From positions 1 through 22,182 of the forward strand of contig JAUXAE010000004.1 of the NCBI GenBank assembly GCA_030620035.1: DNA of 22,182 bases, in the 5' to 3' direction. Positions 21,813 through 22,182 of this stretch are shown here, piece by piece. A program made the position numbers and the translations under genes. Within the stretch, counting starts at the first letter, position 1, and every line of letters begins with the position of its first letter. Under the pieces are notes generated by a model. It saw only the letters and a program-made list of their open reading frames with translations, was not told the origin of the DNA and did not search any database. The stretch comes from Dehalococcoidales bacterium (lineage in GTDB: Bacteria; Chloroflexota; Dehalococcoidia; Dehalococcoidales; JAUXAE01).

Positions 21813-22180
21813 CTTCCCCTAGTGTGATAGCCTATTTCACTGACGCCAAACCCCTTAAAGCGGCTCTCCTTATTATTAACCATCTCCTCATGGACTAGCA
21901 AGGCGGCGCCTATGGCCCCCATAACCTCGGGGTGGCTTGGTATGATGATTTGGCTATCAAGTTCTTCCTCAAGGGCCCTGATTATGCCCTGATTAAAGGC
22001 AACCCCACCCTGGAATAGAATCGGTGGCTTAATATTCTTGCCCAGGCCAACATCGCTTAGGTAATTGCCCACCAGAGCCCGGCATAGACCATAGACAATA
22101 TCCTCGGTGCCGTAGCCCATCTGCTGCTTGGCTATCATATCTGATTCGGCAAAAACGGTACAGCCCCCGGCAATTGATAC
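21809..22180 (-). CDS. BadF/BcrA-type CoA-dehydratase activase, C-terminal part
   Basis: The frame enters from the right edge; only the C-terminal 123 residues are present. They read VSIAGGCTVFAES, then KQQMGYGTEDIVYGL, PPILFQGGVAFNQGIIRALEEEL and EVMGAIGAALL. This is the C-terminal half of the ASKHA-fold activator of 2-hydroxyacyl-CoA dehydratases and benzoyl-CoA reductases. The Cys in CTVFAES is the family ligand for the [4Fe-4S] cluster shared by the homodimer. An ATP-driven electron-transfer role is expected from the family. The matching dehydratase subunits, if any, lie beyond the window. It overlaps plsX and is likely co-transcribed with it. Confidence 0.9.
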   Translation of the reverse strand, partial: VSIAGGCTVFAESDMIAKQQMGYGTEDIVYGLCRALVGNYLSDVGLGKNIKPPILFQGGVAFNQGIIRALEEELDSQIIIPSHPEVMGAIGAALLVHEEMVNNKESRFKGFGVSEIGYHTRGR

Positions 22181-22182
22181 CG

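Overview
The window is about 22 kb of gene-dense, moderately GC-rich bacterial chromosome. Gene content and order suggest a Chloroflexota lineage, probably near the Dehalococcoidia. This is an inference from the trpGDCFBA layout, the plsX-trxB-rplI-dnaB-dnaD-dnaC cluster, the internalin-type LRR lipoprotein and the HNH protein; no rRNA or other phylogenetic marker was tested. I saw no tRNA, rRNA, insertion sequence or CRISPR array.

Region 1 (1-4776, + strand) is the distal part of a tryptophan operon: trpG (5' end outside the window), trpD, trpC, trpF, trpB, trpA. Junctions are overlapping or very short, and trpF, trpB and trpA use GTG or TTG starts. Region 2 (4777-9206, + strand) is themed on glutamine and nitrogen: a decayed 3' half of a PII (glnB) gene, glnA, then glutamine-dependent NAD+ synthetase behind its own sigma70-like promoter. 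After these come a short gene that looks like an internally deleted member of a terpenoid-cyclase-like family, and a 65-residue XRE regulator whose promoter is bracketed by 13-bp repeats.

Region 3 (9271-12048, - strand) is a three-gene unit read HAD phosphatase, LRR lipoprotein, YbhB-type PEBP protein. It diverges from lysA, whose promoter sits so close to the start that the mRNA may be nearly leaderless. Region 4 (12163-15368, + strand) is lysA, holB (delta') and ricT/yaaT; the holB-ricT pairing is also found in Firmicutes. A convergent HNH endonuclease gene follows.

Region 5 (15982-22182, - strand, read right to left) is a compact housekeeping operon: the C-terminal end of a CoA-dehydratase-type activase (BadF/BcrA family), plsX, trxB, rplI, dnaB, dnaD and a DnaC/DnaI-type helicase loader. 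The loader carries two complete AAA+ modules in one polypeptide. This tandem loader, beside the helicase and a DnaD protein, is the most unusual object in the window. Other points of interest are the PII fossil in front of glnA, the internally deleted cyclase-like gene and the repeat operator of the small regulator.
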